NCBI GenBank assembly: GCA_029557025.1
Contig: JAKPRU010001193.1
Location: 1 to 8,220 of the forward strand
Reading direction: 5' to 3'
DNA length: 8,220 nucleotides
Source of the DNA: Candidatus Omnitrophota bacterium
GTDB taxonomy: Bacteria; Hinthialibacterota; Hinthialibacteria; Hinthialibacterales; JAKPRU01
Shown: in pieces, positions 6,182 to 8,220 of the stretch
Numbering within the stretch: position 1 is the stretch's first letter
How the letters are laid out: every line of letters starts with the position of its first letter
The notes under the pieces: model-generated
The model's input: the letters and a program-made list of their open reading frames with translations, nothing else
What the model was told of the DNA's origin: nothing
Database searches by the model: none
Translations under genes and position numbers: made by a program

Positions 6182-7186
6182 TCATGGTTCGCCCCGTTCG
6201 CCCTCTCCATCCTTGGAGACGGGGCTGGGGTGTGAGGACTTCTTCTCCGCGAAACAAACGAGGGCTTCGCCGCAATCCACCGTTGTGCCGATACGATCCA
6301 CCAGCCGAAATATCGCCTCCACGGGGTGACAACGGAACGGATGAACCAGCGGAAACCACACCGGATGTCCGTGATGCACAGAAAAAATCCACTTCACGGA
6401 AAATCCCACCGCCTCAAGTGCGTATGCAAGCGACCGGGGAGAGAAATACAGAAGATGAACAGGCGGAGACAGCCGCCCGAATCGAGTCCGAAGGTCCTTC
6501 TTCATAAGAATCCGAACGGCCGCTTGAGCCGCCGGGCCGGCCATGCGGCGAATGAATCGCTCGGTCCGGCTTCGCAGGCTTTCTGCGTTGTCCGTGTCCA
6601 GAACCAGGAAACCGCCCGGTTTCAGTAGACGGAAAACACTCTCCAGAGTCTCCCGGGGACGCGACAGATGCTCGATACAATGCTTCAGCCGTATAACGTC
6701 GAATCGGTCCGCACCCAGATCGGCCGATTCGATCGCGCCATGAAAAATGGTGACTCCTTCTACCGGCTGGGCATGACTCACCGCCTCCCGGGATACTTCA
6801 ATTCCGAATGCCTGCCATCCTGCTCTTGCGAAGGCTTCCAGGTATCGGCCATCGCCACATCCCACATCCAAAATGGACCCCCGCGTCATCCCGGTGACAC
6901 GCTCAATCGCCCGCCGCTGACGCTCCGATTCCTCCCGCATCTGCGCCGCTTTTTCCGCATCGAAGTATCCATGCCCGGCGTCGCCCCAATTGCTTTCGTA
7001 ATACTCGCGATTGTAGATTTCCTCGCAATCTTCCTGGGTCAGAACCGGGAATGGAGACACAAAAATCAGCGTGCATACCGGGCATCGCACCGCTTGATAT
7101 TCCCGCCCGTCTCGACCCAGAATGCTGTCGATTCTCCGAATATCCGTTGCGGCACAGATTGGGCATTTGTCCTGGATGAATTCCAT
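6182..7186 (-). CDS. Zinc-ribbon class I SAM-dependent methyltransferase
   Basis: A 334-residue protein from the ATG at 7184-7186. An N-terminal zinc ribbon has Cys pairs C8/C11 (CPIC) and C35/C38 (CPVC). The Rossmann methyltransferase domain follows, with motif I ILDVGCGDGRYLEAF (105-119), an acidic residue after the second strand (GIEVS, Glu130), KHCIEHLSRPRETL (168-181) and LKPGGFLVLDTDN (188-200). This layout is typical of the Methyltransf_23-like enzymes common in surface-polysaccharide and secondary-metabolite clusters; the acceptor is unknown. An in-frame GTG 11 codons upstream (7217-7219) lies inside the rpsA terminator stem and has no good ribosome site. The ATG has GCAGGG 9 bases upstream (7196-7201), so I prefer it. 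The last 18 or so residues (SSHPSPVSKDGEGERGEP) are encoded by a dispersed repeat and are probably not part of the fold. The natural end would be near CFAEKK (311-316). Confidence 0.88.
   Translation of the reverse strand: MEFIQDKCPICAATDIRRIDSILGRDGREYQAVRCPVCTLIFVSPFPVLTQEDCEEIYNREYYESNWGDAGHGYFDAEKAAQMREESERQRRAIERVTGMTRGSILDVGCGDGRYLEAFARAGWQAFGIEVSREAVSHAQPVEGVTIFHGAIESADLGADRFDVIRLKHCIEHLSRPRETLESVFRLLKPGGFLVLDTDNAESLRSRTERFIRRMAGPAAQAAVRILMKKDLRTRFGRLSPPVHLLYFSPRSLAYALEAVGFSVKWIFSVHHGHPVWFPLVHPFRCHPVEAIFRLVDRIGTTVDCGEALVCFAEKKSSHPSPVSKDGEGERGEP
6199..6239 (+). repeat. CTCTCC/GGAGA dispersed repeat forming the 3' end of the methyltransferase gene
   Basis: The plus strand reads CGCCCTCTCCATCCTTGGAG (6199-6218), then ACGGGGCTGGGGTGTGAGG. 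TCTCCA (6204-6209) and TGGAGA (6214-6219) form a 6-base-pair stem with a 4-base loop. Repeats of this style, a CTCTCC stem followed by a G-rich GGGGTG tail, are familiar as dispersed intergenic elements in many bacterial genomes. Here the element is translated on the minus strand as the hydrophilic methyltransferase tail. Related fragments are proposed at 4951-4990 and 2608-2642. Confidence 0.6.
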
Positions 7187-7204
7187 CCGATTGATCCCTG
7201 CCGG

Positions 7205-7241
7205 AAAAGAATCGGGCACAGGCCCATCAGGACCTGTGCCC
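7205..7241 (-). terminator. Intrinsic terminator after rpsA
   Basis: On the minus strand GGGCACAGGTCC (7241-7230) pairs with GGGCCTGTGCCC (7225-7214) over 12 base pairs, with one G-U wobble and the tetraloop TGAT. It is followed by GATTCTTTT (7213-7205). The hairpin begins 31 bases after the rpsA stop. The T-run is interrupted but the stem is very stable. It ends only 18 bases before the methyltransferase ATG, so that gene must depend on read-through or on an unusual promoter. The CACAGG/CCTGTG arms also recall the dispersed palindrome at 3477 and 4918. Confidence 0.75.
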
Positions 7242-7272
7242 GCTCAATTTCGTTTCTATGAGTAATGCCGGA

Positions 7273-8220
7273 TCATCCTTCCCGATTGTCCTCTTGGGAT
7301 TCTTCCGGGGTTGTTGCCGCCTCCCCGGCGTTTCCGTTCCGGTTTTTCGCTGCCTCCTCCGCCTGACGCGACTGAAGCGCCTCATGGATCAGCGCGCCAA
7401 GGGAGTTCAAAGTCTCCGTGGAATTGTTCAGATACTGCTCCACTTCGCGATGTTCCTGTTCCCGCTGGTATTCTTTCATGGAGAGGCTGATCTTCTTGTT
7501 ATGCCGGTCGAACTTCGTGATTTTCATCTTCACCCGGTCCCCAACTTTAGGCGCTTCGTCGCCTTTCAGAAGGGTAGACGCATGAGCCAGTCCTTCCACT
7601 CCGGAAGCCAGTTCCACAAAGGCCCCGAATTCGGTCAATTTGACCACCGTCACATCGACTACATCCCCCACCCGGTAACTCTCACGGGCCACATCCCATG
7701 GATCTTGCTCCAGCTGTTTCAGTCCCAGGGAAATCCGTTGCTGCTCCGGGTCGATATCGAGTACCTTGCAGGTAACCTCCATGCCTTTTTTCAACACTTG
7801 CTTGGGGTGCTTGACTTTCTCTGTCCAGGAAAGGTCCGAAACATGGATCATCCCATCCACACCTTCCGGCAGGCGCACGAACGCGCCAAAGTCGGTCAGA
7901 CCGGTCACCTGGCCTTTAATCACGGAACCGACCGGGTAATTCGCCTTGGCGATCGTCCACGGATCCGTCATCGCTTCCCGTATGCTCAGGGAAATCCGCC
8001 GATGCTCTGCGTCGATGGCAAGCACTTTCACCCGCACTTCATCCCCCACCTTTAGTTCCTCCGATGGGTGTCTCAAGCGACGGGTCCAGGAAATCTCTGA
8101 AATATGAACTAATCCTTCTACCCCTTCTTCGATCTCCACAAAAGCCCCATATTTCGCCAAGCTGGTAACTTTCCCTGTCACTTTGCAGCCGGGGGGATAG
8201 TGGTTCGCCACGCTCAGCCA
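7273..8220 (-). CDS. rpsA: 30S ribosomal protein S1, C-terminal part
   Basis: The frame is open to the right edge. The codon at 8209-8211 is GTG within the coding sequence (preceded by Trp-Leu-Ser), not a start, so the 5' part is missing and 315 residues are visible. Three S1 RNA-binding (OB-fold) repeats are seen at about residues 11-80, 96-166 and 183-250. Each has the G-x-V...YGAFVE/FGAFV strand, an (E)GV(E/D)G(L/M)xH motif and a closing RISLS/KISLS. The repeats are joined by DPW linkers, and the first two carry the SWT motif usual in S1. A charged, Glu/Asn/Gln-rich tail of about 65 residues follows. S1 helps the 30S subunit bind and unfold mRNA leaders. No ribosomal neighbours are in the window. 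A shorter S1-domain protein is possible, but the linker and motif pattern fit true S1 best. Confidence 0.92.
   Translation of the reverse strand, partial: WLSVANHYPPGCKVTGKVTSLAKYGAFVEIEEGVEGLVHISEISWTRRLRHPSEELKVGDEVRVKVLAIDAEHRRISLSIREAMTDPWTIAKANYPVGSVIKGQVTGLTDFGAFVRLPEGVDGMIHVSDLSWTEKVKHPKQVLKKGMEVTCKVLDIDPEQQRISLGLKQLEQDPWDVARESYRVGDVVDVTVVKLTEFGAFVELASGVEGLAHASTLLKGDEAPKVGDRVKMKITKFDRHNKKISLSMKEYQREQEHREVEQYLNNSTETLNSLGALIHEALQSRQAEEAAKNRNGNAGEAATTPEESQEDNREG

Noticed and set aside
7217..7219. GTG as the methyltransferase start, giving 345 residues.
   Set aside because: The codon lies in the terminator stem and lacks a good ribosome site. The ATG 33 bases downstream has GCAGGG at workable spacing and starts just before the zinc ribbon.
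7258..8055. A 265-codon open frame on the plus strand opposite rpsA.
   Set aside because: It is antisense to the well-supported S1 repeats and shows no family motif; its periodic His/Phe patterns mirror the S1 repeats.
8209..8211. GTG as the start of the S1 gene.
   Set aside because: The frame stays open to the edge, and the preceding Trp-Leu-Ser fits the linker before an S1 repeat, so the gene continues outside the window.

Overview
The window carries one partial gene on the plus strand and five genes in a row on the minus strand. GC content is moderate, by eye a little above half. Several intergenic gaps are filled with short hairpin-forming or tandem repeats. The gene set is a TPR-like protein, a large secreted glycoside-hydrolase-like protein with Ig-like domains, a MurA of the Cys-to-Asp type, a plant-glucuronokinase-like GHMP kinase, a zinc-ribbon methyltransferase and ribosomal protein S1. 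Together with the dispersed palindromes, this suggests an uncultured Gram-negative-type bacterium, perhaps from a PVC-related or similar deep lineage (Planctomycetes, Verrucomicrobia, Hydrogenedentes or Sumerlaea-like). The phylum is an inference; nothing here fixes it.

Layout: positions 1-600 (+) hold the 3' end of a TPR-like helical-repeat gene. It ends only 4 bases from the end of the convergent gene at 605-3442 (-), a 945-residue exported protein resembling alpha-glucuronidase or GH20-type hydrolases. Upstream of that, reading along the minus strand, lie murA (3602-4888), the GHMP kinase (5018-6016), the methyltransferase (6182-7186) and the 3' part of rpsA (7273-8220, running off the right edge). 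A strong intrinsic terminator follows rpsA at 7205-7241. It also shows that the methyltransferase most likely starts at the ATG at 7186 and not at the upstream GTG.

The rpsA 3' end and its terminator form one transcription unit. The four following minus-strand genes are co-directional but separated by gaps of about 130-165 bases, two of them packed with repeats, so a tight operon is not proven. A functional theme is possible. The exported protein could release glucuronic acid from polysaccharide and the kinase could phosphorylate glucuronate at C1 for reuse in UDP-sugar synthesis. MurA, between them, supplies peptidoglycan precursor and carries aspartate in place of the fosfomycin-reactive cysteine.

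The clearest undescribed structure is in the repeats. Three copies of a CACAGG...CCTGT-type hairpin include one inverted copy with a compensatory base-pair change. There is a degenerate 9-base tandem array, and a second repeat family appears to supply the C-terminal tail of the methyltransferase and possibly a loop inside the hydrolase in the same reading frame. No CRISPR array, tRNA, rRNA, transposase or defence system was seen.
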